The translations under genes and the position numbers were made by a program. A DNA stretch of 64,000 nt from assembly GCA_910589415.1 (NCBI GenBank), contig OU342632.1, positions 36,779,637 through 36,843,636 of the forward strand, in the 5' to 3' direction. This document shows positions 54,451-64,000 of this stretch, in pieces. Below the pieces are notes generated by a model, which was not told the DNA's origin, made no database searches, and saw nothing but the letters and a program-made list of their open reading frames with translations. The stretch is from Malachius bipustulatus. Its lineage: Eukaryota > Arthropoda > Insecta > Coleoptera > Melyridae. Every line of letters starts with the position of its first letter. Position 1 is the stretch's first letter.

Positions 54451-57400
54451 ATGGCTTTCTCTATTGTCGACGAATACACCAAGACAAACCAACGATACAA
54501 GTTGAAACAGCACATAGTTGAGATTATACTGAACCCTCTGAAACGAGAGGTAGTCAATCCAGAGAAATGGCTCCAAGACGGGCTTCGGGATGTGTTCAAT
54601 TATATTGTGGAAAATGTGAACCCCGAGGACAAAGTAGGAATGACGTTCACAGCCAATGAGTTTAACGGGGATTTCCACATACCGTTCAAACAAGTGGTGA
54701 ATTTACGGTTCGAGGAGCTATGGAAGAGGCTCCACATAATATACCAGAGTAATAAGGCAGGGGTAGAGGGTGATACCTTCAAAATTATAACAACCAGTTT
54801 CACCCCGTATAAGGGTTCAGGGCGAAACACACAGGTTTCGTTGACATTTGCCGAGGATTGTGCCAGGAGAAAGGGGATAGTTACCATCAATAATAAGGAT
54901 AATTTGTGCTTGGTGCGTGCACTGGTGGTCGCTATGGCATACCTCCAAAACGTACCATATTTGAACCAGGTGAGGCGAAATATAGGAAAGAGACAGGACG
55001 AGGAAGTACAGAAATTAATACAAGCGTCGGGGATTAACGTACCACAGGAAGGAGCGGGGTTTGAAGAACTGCAGTTATTTCAACGATATCTGAAGGAATA
55101 CAAGATTGTCGTGTATTCTTACGGAACAAAAGGAAGAGATGTGTTATTCGAAGGACCTGACAACCCACTCAGAATCAATCTTATTCATCATAACAACCAC
55201 TATAATGTTATAACAAGTCTGACTTCCGCGTTCTGTTGTGGTTATTATTGTCAAGACTGCAATGCTCCTTATGACCACAAGGAAAAACATAGATGCAGAG
55301 CTCAATGCCCCTGCTGTACTCGCCAGCCCCCGTGCCCAAAGATAGGTAATGAGATAAGCTGTGAACACTGTAGTCGGCGATTCAGAGGGCAACAATGCTA
55401 CGATAGTCACAAAGTATCTGGAAAGAACGGTAAATCACTATGCGACAACGTAAAAAGATGTGAAGAATGCCTAAAATCGATCAAAGCAGGGCGCCAACAT
55501 TATTGTGGGGAGTTTTTCTGTAAAGTTTGTAAAAAACACGTGCCCTCGACCCTCGAACCATCTGTGCTACATACAAAAAGACACAGGGAAGCCCAAGCTT
55601 GATGATACGTTATTCGTATTCTATGATCTGGAAACCAGACAAGATCAAGTCAACGCCCGAGGAGAGAACGTTCATATTCCCGTGCTATGTGTCTTCCAGC
55701 AGCGATGCAGCGAATGTTTTAGCTCCTACGGAGATAACGAGTGCGGGAAATGCGGTATTCGGCAACATATTATGCAAGGCGAGAATGCTGTTGAGCTATT
55801 TTTCAACTACCTATGGAGTCTGAAAATTTTTAAAAGTATTGTTGTTGTGGCTCACAATGGAGGCTCGTTCGATCATCAGTTTATATTTAGACACGTGCTG
55901 GAGAAAACAGATCTGAAGCCTGAAATAATTAAACGTGGAAGCAAATTACTTATGCTGACGGCAGGGAAGCTCAAATTTATCGATTCGATCAATTATTTCC
56001 CTATGAAACTATCAGCCCTACCGAAGGCATTTGATTTGAAAGAGTTGAAGAAAGGTTACTTCCCGCACCTGTTCAATACCAAGGCTAACGAAGACTACGC
56101 CGGTGCAATACCCGACGCCAGATATTACTCTCCAGACACCATGAAGCCGGCCGATCGCAGCGAGTTCATGGAGTGGTACGAACAGCAGAAAGGTAAATAC
56201 TTCGACATGTCACGGGAAATAGTTAACTATTGCGTGTCGGATGTCGATATTCTCACGAATGCATGCCTCAAGTTCCACAAGATGATGATGGAGCAGGGAA
56301 ACGTCTCGCCATTCACCGAGGCAATTACTATACCAGGAGCCTGCAACAAACTATTCAGACGTGGTTTTCTGAAACCGAACACAATCGGCGTTTTACCTAA
56401 GAACGGGTTCAGGAATGCAGACACACAATCCAAGATCGCTCTACAGTGGTTAATTTACGAAGAGGAGCAGAGGGGCCTTGTAATACAACACGCCGGACGC
56501 CAGAGAGAGGTCAATATATGCGGTGTAAAAGTGGATGGCTTTTGTGATGGGCAGGTGTTTGAATTTCACGGCTGCTATTTCCATGGCTGCCTCACGTGCT
56601 ACCCTGTTAATCGAGAGAAACCTAGTCACGAAGACCCCACCGATACTATGGAAGCAAGATATGAAAGGACAACGAAAAAGACAGAGAGACTAAGACAGAA
56701 AGGGATAGAAGTTGTGGAGATGTGGGAGCACGAGTTCAGGCAGTTGTTGGACAACGATAAAAATCTCAAAGACAGGTTGGATAATCATCCTATGCTTAGG
56801 AGTCTGCCACTGAACCCTCGTGACGCATTCTACGGTGGAAGGACTGGTTGCACCAAGAGTCACTATTGTGTTAAGGAGGGGGAGAAGATCAAATACGTCG
56901 ACGTGTGCTCCCTTTATCCGTGGGTGTGCAAGTACGGCAAGTTCCCTGTGGGACACCCAAAAGTTCTCATAGGTGAGGAGCCCAAGGAGGGACTTATTAA
57001 ATGCAAGATACTGCCGCCTACAGACCTCTATCATCCCGTTCTTCCGATGAAGGCAAACGACAAGTTAATGTTCGCTCTCTGCCATACATGCACAATGGAA
57101 CTCAATCAGAGCGACTGCAACCATACAGACGATGAAAGAGCATTGACAGGTACGTGGGTCATAGATGAAGTCCGGAAGGCCGTGGAGTGTGGCTACAAGG
57201 TGCTTGAAGTGTATGAGGGATGGGAGTATGACACCACACAGTATGATGGGAATTCAGGAGGCTTGTTTACTGAGTTTATGGACAAATTCATCAGAATAAA
57301 GCAACAGGCCTCCGGTTGGCCTGCGGAGTGCATCACCGAAGAGCAGAAAAACGCATACATAGCGGACTTCATGAAGAGTGAAGGTATTCAGATGGAGCAG

Positions 57401-58285
57401 GGGGAAATTGTAAAGAACGCAGGACTCAGATCGCTGGCTAAATTAATCCTCAACAGCTTCTGGGGAAAACTAGGACAGCGCGAAAATCAACCTAGATGTG
57501 TGATCGTACGTCAACCTCAGGAGCTGTATGATTTGGTCAGTAATCCAGCTATAGATGTCACCCATATGTCAATTATTAACGAGACAGTGCTTCTGGTTAG
57601 CTACACCCTTAAAGACGAAGCGGCAGATATAATTCCAAGCGTTAATGTGGCGATTGCGGCATATGTGACAGCTCAGGCTCGACTCAAGTTGTACTCGTAT
57701 CTGGAGAGGCTCGGCGAGAGAGTACTATATTACGACACAGGTAATTATCGATTTTTTTTTTCAATTCCCCGCTGTGTTCTCTAATATGATATATAAATTT
57801 AGCATTTGAGTTTAATAGGATATTTCAGAACATGTTTCTTCTTTTTTGTTTCAGACTCCGTTATTTATGTCTCCAGAACAGGTGAATGGGATGTACCTAC
57901 GGGGTCGTCGCTGGGTGAAATGACAGACGAACTGGAAGAATATGGCCAGGGGGGATATATAGAAGAATTTACCTCTGCTGGCCCAAAGAATTACAGTTTT
58001 AGAGTTGTCTGTCCTACCACAGGGTTTCGAAAAGAAATATGCAAGGTTAAGGGTTTTAACCTCAATTACCGCACTTCACAGCTAATCAACCCCCACAGCA
58101 TGAAGAAAATGGTATGTGGCCCCAGCGAGCCGATCCTGATCGAAAACGATCAGATACGGAGAACAAATACCCATGAAATAGTAACTAAGAATGAAAAGAA
58201 ACTTTATAGACACTGCTTGGAGAAGCGAAAATTTACTGCTGACCATGACTCAACGCCGTATGGTTATAAAAAACCTCGAAATTAA
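54451..58285 (+). pseudogene. Polinton-type DNA polymerase B, left copy (frameshifted, two exons)
   Basis: Same gene as the right-arm copy. Exons 54451-57740 and 57855-58285. A 7-bp direct duplication (CCCTCGA twice, 55543-55556) shifts the frame before the exonuclease domain, so a single full-length product is not encoded. TATA-like ATATAAGT lies at 54359-54366, about 90 bp upstream of the first ATG (54451). All other codons match the intact copy at amino-acid level, so the break is recent, or a sequence error. Confidence 0.85.
57741..57854 (+). other. Intron in the polB motif C codon (left copy)
   Basis: 114 bp, GTAATT...TTTGTTTCAG. It splits the Asp codon after its first base: exon 1 ends ...TACGACACAG and exon 2 starts ACTCC. 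Without removal, translation stops after a few codons (near 57784). The mirror copy is 60121-60234. Confidence 0.8.
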
Positions 58286-59689
58286 TAATTTTTTTTGTAT
58301 CCAGCCCCATATCCATACGACCATAATAAATGCAATGAGATTTATTTTGAGACAATTTGTAAAATATTAATGTACATATTACATAATTAGGACAGTTAAG
58401 TACTTGTATTATAAAGATAATGAATGGTTGTTTAATATTAATGTAAAATATTCATATTTTAAATGTATGTATTTCTTTTGTTATAATTCTTACGCTTCTA
58501 CTACTCTGAAAATAAATTTTTTAAACGATTTTTATTTTTTTTTATATCAAGAAAAATTGCGTGTAGGTCTATAAATACTCAGTAAGATGTTACCATGGAA
58601 ACATATGAAATGGCAAGTCCATTTTTCAAATCCAAAATCCAAACAAAATTTCAATAAAAAAATTAATAAAAACAAACACTATCGTAATATGTAGTTATAT
58701 GAAATCATGGGTTTTACCAATGTAGTCAAGTATTAAGACCTGACCAGTTACAGCAAAGCGATAACTGGAACTAACTAGACCACTGAAGGAAGACTAAAAA
58801 AGAGAAAAGAAAAGGGGTACATAAGAACAAATTGTTCATTTGAGGTGAATTAAATGGTTATGAATTAAAAATACCTAATTATTATTACAAAAACCAAATA
58901 ATTCAATTAATTCGTTTATTTACAATTCAATTATGCAATCATTAATTTTTTCAAATATTTTTTTCAGCAATGTTATTTTTTTAATTATTGTTAGTTAATT
59001 TTTTTCATAAATATTTTGATTTGAAAAAATTAATGATTGCATAATTGAATTGTAAATAAACGAATTAATTGAATTATTTGGTTTTTGTAATAATAATTAG
59101 GTATTTTTAATTCATAACCATTTAATTCACCTCAAATGAACAATTTGTTCTTATGTACCCCTTTTCTTTTCTCTTTTTTAGTCTTCCTTCAGTGGTCTAG
59201 TTAGTTCCAGTTATCGCTTTGCTGTAACTGGTCAGGTCTTAATACTTGACTACATTGGTAAAACCCATGATTTCATATAACTACATATTACGATAGTGTT
59301 TGTTTTTATTAATTTTTTTATTGAAATTTTGTTTGGATTTTGGATTTGAAAAATGGACTTGCCATTTCATATGTTTCCATGGTAACATCTTACTGAGTAT
59401 TTATAGACCTACACGCAATTTTTCTTGATATAAAAAAAAATAAAAATCGTTTAAAAAATTTATTTTCAGAGTAGTAGAAGCGTAAGAATTATAACAAAAG
59501 AAATACATACATTTAAAATATGAATATTTTACATTAATATTAAACAACCATTCATTATCTTTATAATACAAGTACTTAACTGTCCTAATTATGTAATATG
59601 TACATTAATATTTTACAAATTGTCTTAAAATAAATCTCATTGCATTTATTATGGTCGTATGGATATGGGGCTGGATACAAAAAAAATTA
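58286..59689. other. Centre of the palindrome between the two polB 3' ends
   Basis: Arm sequence to 58956, a 62-bp AT-rich spacer, then the inverted arm. No ORF. Poly-purine GAAGACTAAAAAAGAGAAAA (58789 and mirror) is the only notable run. AATAAA signals occur 3' of each polB copy (for example 58325 and 58512). The spacer reads TTTAATTATTGTTAGTTAAT in its middle. Confidence 0.75.
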
Positions 59690-62600
59690 TTAATTTCGAG
59701 GTTTTTTATAACCATACGGCGTTGAGTCATGGTCAGCAGTAAATTTTCGCTTCTCCAAGCAGTGTCTATAAAGTTTCTTTTCATTCTTAGTTACTATTTC
59801 ATGGGTATTTGTTCTCCGTATCTGATCGTTTTCGATCAGGATCGGCTCGCTGGGGCCACATACCATTTTCTTCATGCTGTGGGGGTTGATTAGCTGTGAA
59901 GTGCGGTAATTGAGGTTAAAACCCTTAACCTTGCATATTTCTTTTCGAAACCCTGTGGTAGGACAGACAACTCTAAAACTGTAATTCTTTGGGCCAGCAG
60001 AGGTAAATTCTTCTATATATCCCCCCTGGCCATATTCTTCCAGTTCGTCTGTCATTTCACCCAGCGACGACCCCGTAGGTACATCCCATTCACCTGTTCT
60101 GGAGACATAAATAACGGAGTCTGAAACAAAAAAGAAGAAACATGTTCTGAAATATCCTATTAAACTCAAATGCTAAATTTATATATCATATTAGAGAACA
60201 CAGCGGGGAATTGAAAAAAAAAATCGATAATTACCTGTGTCGTAATATAGTACTCTCTCGCCGAGCCTCTCCAGATACGAGTACAACTTGAGTCGAGCCT
60301 GAGCTGTCACATATGCCGCAATCGCCACATTAACGCTTGGAATTATATCTGCCGCTTCGTCTTTAAGGGTGTAGCTAACCAGAAGCACTGTCTCGTTAAT
60401 AATTGACATATGGGTGACATCTATAGCTGGATTACTGACCAAATCATACAGCTCCTGAGGTTGACGTACGATCACACATCTAGGTTGATTTTCGCGCTGT
60501 CCTAGTTTTCCCCAGAAGCTGTTGAGGATTAATTTAGCCAGCGATCTGAGTCCTGCGTTCTTTACAATTTCCCCCTGCTCCATCTGAATACCTTCACTCT
60601 TCATGAAGTCCGCTATGTATGCGTTTTTCTGCTCTTCGGTGATGCACTCCGCAGGCCAACCGGAGGCCTGTTGCTTTATTCTGATGAATTTGTCCATAAA
60701 CTCAGTAAACAAGCCTCCTGAATTCCCATCATACTGTGTGGTGTCATACTCCCATCCCTCATACACTTCAAGCACCTTGTAGCCACACTCCACGGCCTTC
60801 CGGACTTCATCTATGACCCACGTACCTGTCAATGCTCTTTCATCGTCTGTATGGTTGCAGTCGCTCTGATTGAGCTCCATTGTGCATGTATGGCAGAGAG
60901 CGAACATTAACTTGTCGTTTGCCTTCATCGGAAGAACGGGATGATAGAGGTCTGTAGGCGGCAGTATCTTGCATTTAATAAGTCCCTCCTTGGGCTCCTC
61001 ACCTATGAGAACTTTTGGGTGTCCCACAGGGAACTTGCCGTACTTGCACACCCACGGATAAAGGGAGCACACGTCGACGTATTTGATCTTCTCCCCCTCC
61101 TTAACACAATAGTGACTCTTGGTGCAACCAGTCCTTCCACCGTAGAATGCGTCACGAGGGTTCAGTGGCAGACTCCTAAGCATAGGATGATTATCCAACC
61201 TGTCTTTGAGATTTTTATCGTTGTCCAACAACTGCCTGAACTCGTGCTCCCACATCTCCACAACTTCTATCCCTTTCTGTCTTAGTCTCTCTGTCTTTTT
61301 CGTTGTCCTTTCATATCTTGCTTCCATAGTATCGGTGGGGTCTTCGTGACTAGGTTTCTCTCGATTAACAGGGTAGCACGTGAGGCAGCCATGGAAATAG
61401 CAGCCGTGAAATTCAAACACCTGCCCATCACAAAAGCCATCCACTTTTACACCGCATATATTGACCTCTCTCTGGCGTCCGGCGTGTTGTATTACAAGGC
61501 CCCTCTGCTCCTCTTCGTAAATTAACCACTGTAGAGCGATCTTGGATTGTGTGTCTGCATTCCTGAACCCGTTCTTAGGTAAAACGCCGATTGTGTTCGG
61601 TTTCAGAAAACCACGTCTGAATAGTTTGTTGCAGGCTCCTGGTATAGTAATTGCCTCGGTGAATGGCGAGACGTTTCCCTGCTCCATCATCATCTTGTGG
61701 AACTTGAGGCATGCATTCGTGAGAATATCGACATCCGACACGCAATAGTTAACTATTTCCCGTGACATGTCGAAGTATTTACCTTTCTGCTGTTCGTACC
61801 ACTCCATGAACTCGCTGCGATCGGCCGGCTTCATGGTGTCTGGAGAGTAATATCTGGCGTCGGGTATTGCACCGGCGTAGTCTTCGTTAGCCTTGGTATT
61901 GAACAGGTGCGGGAAGTAACCTTTCTTCAACTCTTTCAAATCAAATGCCTTCGGTAGGGCTGATAGTTTCATAGGGAAATAATTGATCGAATCGATAAAT
62001 TTGAGCTTCCCTGCCGTCAGCATAAGTAATTTGCTTCCACGTTTAATTATTTCAGGCTTCAGATCTGTTTTCTCCAGCACGTGTCTAAATATAAACTGAT
62101 GATCGAACGAGCCTCCATTGTGAGCCACAACAACAATACTTTTAAAAATTTTCAGACTCCATAGGTAGTTGAAAAATAGCTCAACAGCATTCTCGCCTTG
62201 CATAATATGTTGCCGAATACCGCATTTCCCGCACTCGTTATCTCCGTAGGAGCTAAAACATTCGCTGCATCGCTGCTGGAAGACACATAGCACGGGAATA
62301 TGAACGTTCTCTCCTCGGGCGTTGACTTGATCTTGTCTGGTTTCCAGATCATAGAATACGAATAACGTATCATCAAGCTTGGGCTTCCCTGTGTCTTTTT
62401 GTATGTAGCACAGATGGTTCGAGGGCACGTGTTTTTTACAAACTTTACAGAAAAACTCCCCACAATAATGTTGGCGCCCTGCTTTGATCGATTTTAGGCA
62501 TTCTTCACATCTTTTTACGTTGTCGCATAGTGATTTACCGTTCTTTCCAGATACTTTGTGACTATCGTAGCATTGTTGCCCTCTGAATCGCCGACTACAG

Positions 62601-63517
62601 TGTTCACAGCTTATCTCATTACCTATCTTTGGGCACGGGGGCTGGCGAGTACAGCAGGGGCATTGAGCTCTGCATCTATGTTTTTCCTTGTGGTCATAAG
62701 GAGCATTGCAGTCTTGACAATAATAACCACAACAGAACGCGGAAGTCAGACTTGTTATAACGTTATAGTGGTTGTTATGATGGATAAGATTGATTCTGAG
62801 TGGGTTGTCAGGTCCTTCGAATAACACATCTCTTCCTTTTGTTCCGTAAGAATACACGACAATCTTGTATTCCTTCAGATATCGTTGAAATAACTGCAGT
62901 TCTTCAAACCCCGCTCCTTCCTGTGGTACGTTAATCCCCGACGCTTGTATTAATTTCTGTACTTCCTCGTCCTGTCTCTTTCCTATATTTCGCCTCACCT
63001 GGTTCAAATATGGTACGTTTTGGAGGTATGCCATAGCGACCACCAGTGCACGCACCAAGCACAAATTATCCTTATTATTGATGGTAACTATCCCCTTTCT
63101 CCTGGCACAATCCTCGGCAAATGTCAACGAAACCTGTGTGTTTCGCCCTGAACCCTTATACGGGGTGAAACTGGTTGTTATAATTTTGAAGGTATCACCC
63201 TCTACCCCTGCCTTATTACTCTGGTATATTATGTGGAGCCTCTTCCATAGCTCCTCGAACCGTAAATTCACCACTTGTTTGAACGGTATGTGGAAATCCC
63301 CGTTAAACTCATTGGCTGTGAACGTCATTCCTACTTTGTCCTCGGGGTTCACATTTTCCACAATATAATTGAACACATCCCGAAGCCCGTCTTGGAGCCA
63401 TTTCTCTGGATTGACTACCTCTCGTTTCAGAGGGTTCAGTATAATCTCAACTATGTGCTGTTTCAACTTGTATCGTTGGTTTGTCTTGGTGTATTCGTCG
63501 ACAATAGAGAAAGCCAT
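59690..63517 (-). CDS. Polinton/Maverick-type protein-primed DNA polymerase B, right copy, intact
   Basis: Family-B DNA polymerase of the protein-primed (type 2) class, as in Polinton/Maverick elements. Exons 60235-63517 and 59690-60120 (minus) join to 1,237 aa. An N-terminal region of about 330 aa includes an IVTINNKDNLCLVRALVVA block. A Cys/His-rich segment follows (about 270-370, several CxxC pairs). Exonuclease motifs are FVFYDLETRQ (about 388), HNGGSFDHQF and YCVSDVDIL. Polymerase motif A is DVCSLYPWVCKYGKFPVGHP (about 815), motif B is KLILNSFWGKLGQ (about 995), and motif C YYDTDS (about 1092) is completed by splicing. The C-terminal region is exon 2. The start is the first ATG (63517) in frame. 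All catalytic residues are present and it could be expressed, though no integrase or other partner gene is in the window. Host protein seems excluded by the family and the palindrome. Confidence 0.9.
60121..60234 (-). other. Intron in the polB motif C codon (right copy)
   Basis: Mirror of 57741-57854: donor GTAATT, acceptor TTTCAG, 114 bp. Sequence appears identical to the left copy. Confidence 0.8.
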
Positions 63518-63613
63518 CTTTTCACAAATTTCAACCTCTTGAGAAGTATCTTCGCGCACTCAATCAGAAGACTATATGGTAGTAACGCTGCATATCTGGG
63601 TACTTATATTCAG

Positions 63614-63785
63614 TAGTTACCCCCTCCCCTACATCATACACCTGATATTCTACCCCCACCCCTCGATTATCTTTATTCTGATTGGTCCATCAAGTAGTGT
63701 AGTTACCCCCTCCCCTACATCATACACCCGATATTCTACCCCCACCCCTCGATTATCTTTATTCTGATTGGTCCATCAAGTAGTG
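63614..63785. repeat. 86-bp tandem repeat, right-arm copy
   Basis: Inverted copy of 54183-54354, with the same one-base difference between its two units. Confidence 0.8.
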
Positions 63786-64000
63786 GACCTATGCCCCAAC
63801 TCTTCATATAATTCAATTTCAGACGTGTCGAAGCTTGTTGTCTCCGTGGTGAGTCATATAATACCGGTTTTCGGTGCAGGTAGTAGTTGGCTAGGTGTGT
63901 GGGTAGGTATGCAGGTAGGTCTTCGTAGTGAATACCGGTTTTCGATGCTGGTGGGTGCGACGGACCTATGTATTAACATAATAACGGTTTTCAATGTTGG

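Larger units (their letters stand above)
53968..64000. mobile_element. Giant near-perfect palindrome with Polinton/Maverick-type polymerase genes
   Basis: Left arm (at least 53968-58956) and right arm (59019 to at least 64000) are inverted copies separated by 62 bp (58957-59018). Differences I found: a 7-bp tandem duplication in the left arm (55543-55556), and single-base differences at 54450/63518, 55185/62783, 55206/62762 and 58349/59626. The arms continue past the window end. Each arm has upstream iterated repeats, a promoter-like region and a polB gene; their 3' ends face each other. Integrase, ATPase, protease and capsid genes of a full Polinton are not visible. It may be a Polinton deletion derivative or inverted dimer, or an assembly fold-back. 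Confidence 0.85.

Noticed and set aside
56690..57034. Antisense ORF of 114 codons over polB, with a twin at 60941-61285
   Set aside because: It overlaps the polymerase coding sequence in the opposite direction and appears twice only because of the palindrome. The polB motifs explain the region.
54451..63517. Calling the polB pair an endogenous viral insertion
   Set aside because: The protein-primed PolB fits Polinton/Maverick elements, and no capsid, envelope or other viral gene is seen in the window. A viral origin cannot be shown here.
53968..64000. CRISPR, tRNA or rRNA genes in the repeat-rich right end
   Set aside because: The repeats are long tandem and inverted units, not short spaced direct repeats. 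No tRNA cloverleaf or rRNA-like sequence was recognised anywhere in the window.

Overview
The window looks like insect nuclear DNA. It is AT-rich, its host genes are split by short GT-AG introns (often 50-70 bp), and it holds the repeats expected of an insect genome: BEL/Pao LTR elements, a Penelope relic, jockey-like LINEs, many DNA-transposon foldbacks and a Polinton/Maverick-type DNA polymerase. A beetle is plausible, but the order cannot be settled from the sequence.

Host genes. (1) 3111-4199 (-): an intronless, divergent casein kinase II catalytic subunit, probably a retrogene. (2) 12618-16892 (+): a secreted Thr/Pro-rich protein of about 1,090-1,106 aa in four or five exons. (3) 20957-22838 (-): DMAP1, a chromatin subunit with a SANT domain; all eight exons join in phase to 429 aa. 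(4) 29014-51238 (+): a calcium- and integrin-binding (CIB) EF-hand protein, five exons, 187 aa, with a 20.2-kb intron 4 packed with transposons.

Mobile elements, left to right. 1-9 kb holds degenerate foldback elements sharing ends like TACAGGGTGT, plus a jockey-like RNase H relic. 18-20.5 kb holds three more foldbacks; one carries a DDE transposase C-terminus. 24.0-28.3 kb is a palindromic element holding three further elements (pogo-like with TA duplication, PIF/Harbinger-like with TAA, a small MITE with TTA). CIB intron 4 is a deep nest: foldback > palindromic Penelope relic > LTR fragment with a primer-binding site (duplication ATGCT) > BEL/Pao element 2 (duplication GGGTA) > BEL/Pao element 1 (duplication CGGTG, inside the left LTR of element 2). 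Both BEL elements have near-identical LTRs and long open polyproteins, and both carry in-frame deletions across reverse transcriptase/RNase H. A jockey-like LINE and a MITE sit in the right arm of the outer foldback.

From about 53.97 kb to the window end lies a giant, nearly perfect palindrome (arms at least 4.99 kb, 62-bp spacer). Each arm encodes a protein-primed family-B DNA polymerase of Polinton/Maverick type, tail to tail. A 114-bp intron interrupts the codon of the second aspartate of polymerase motif C. The right copy is open (1,237 aa); the left copy is frameshifted by a 7-bp tandem duplication. Short iterated repeats and 86-bp tandem repeats lie upstream of each copy. This palindrome and the doubly defective but recently inserted BEL pair are the most unusual parts of the window.
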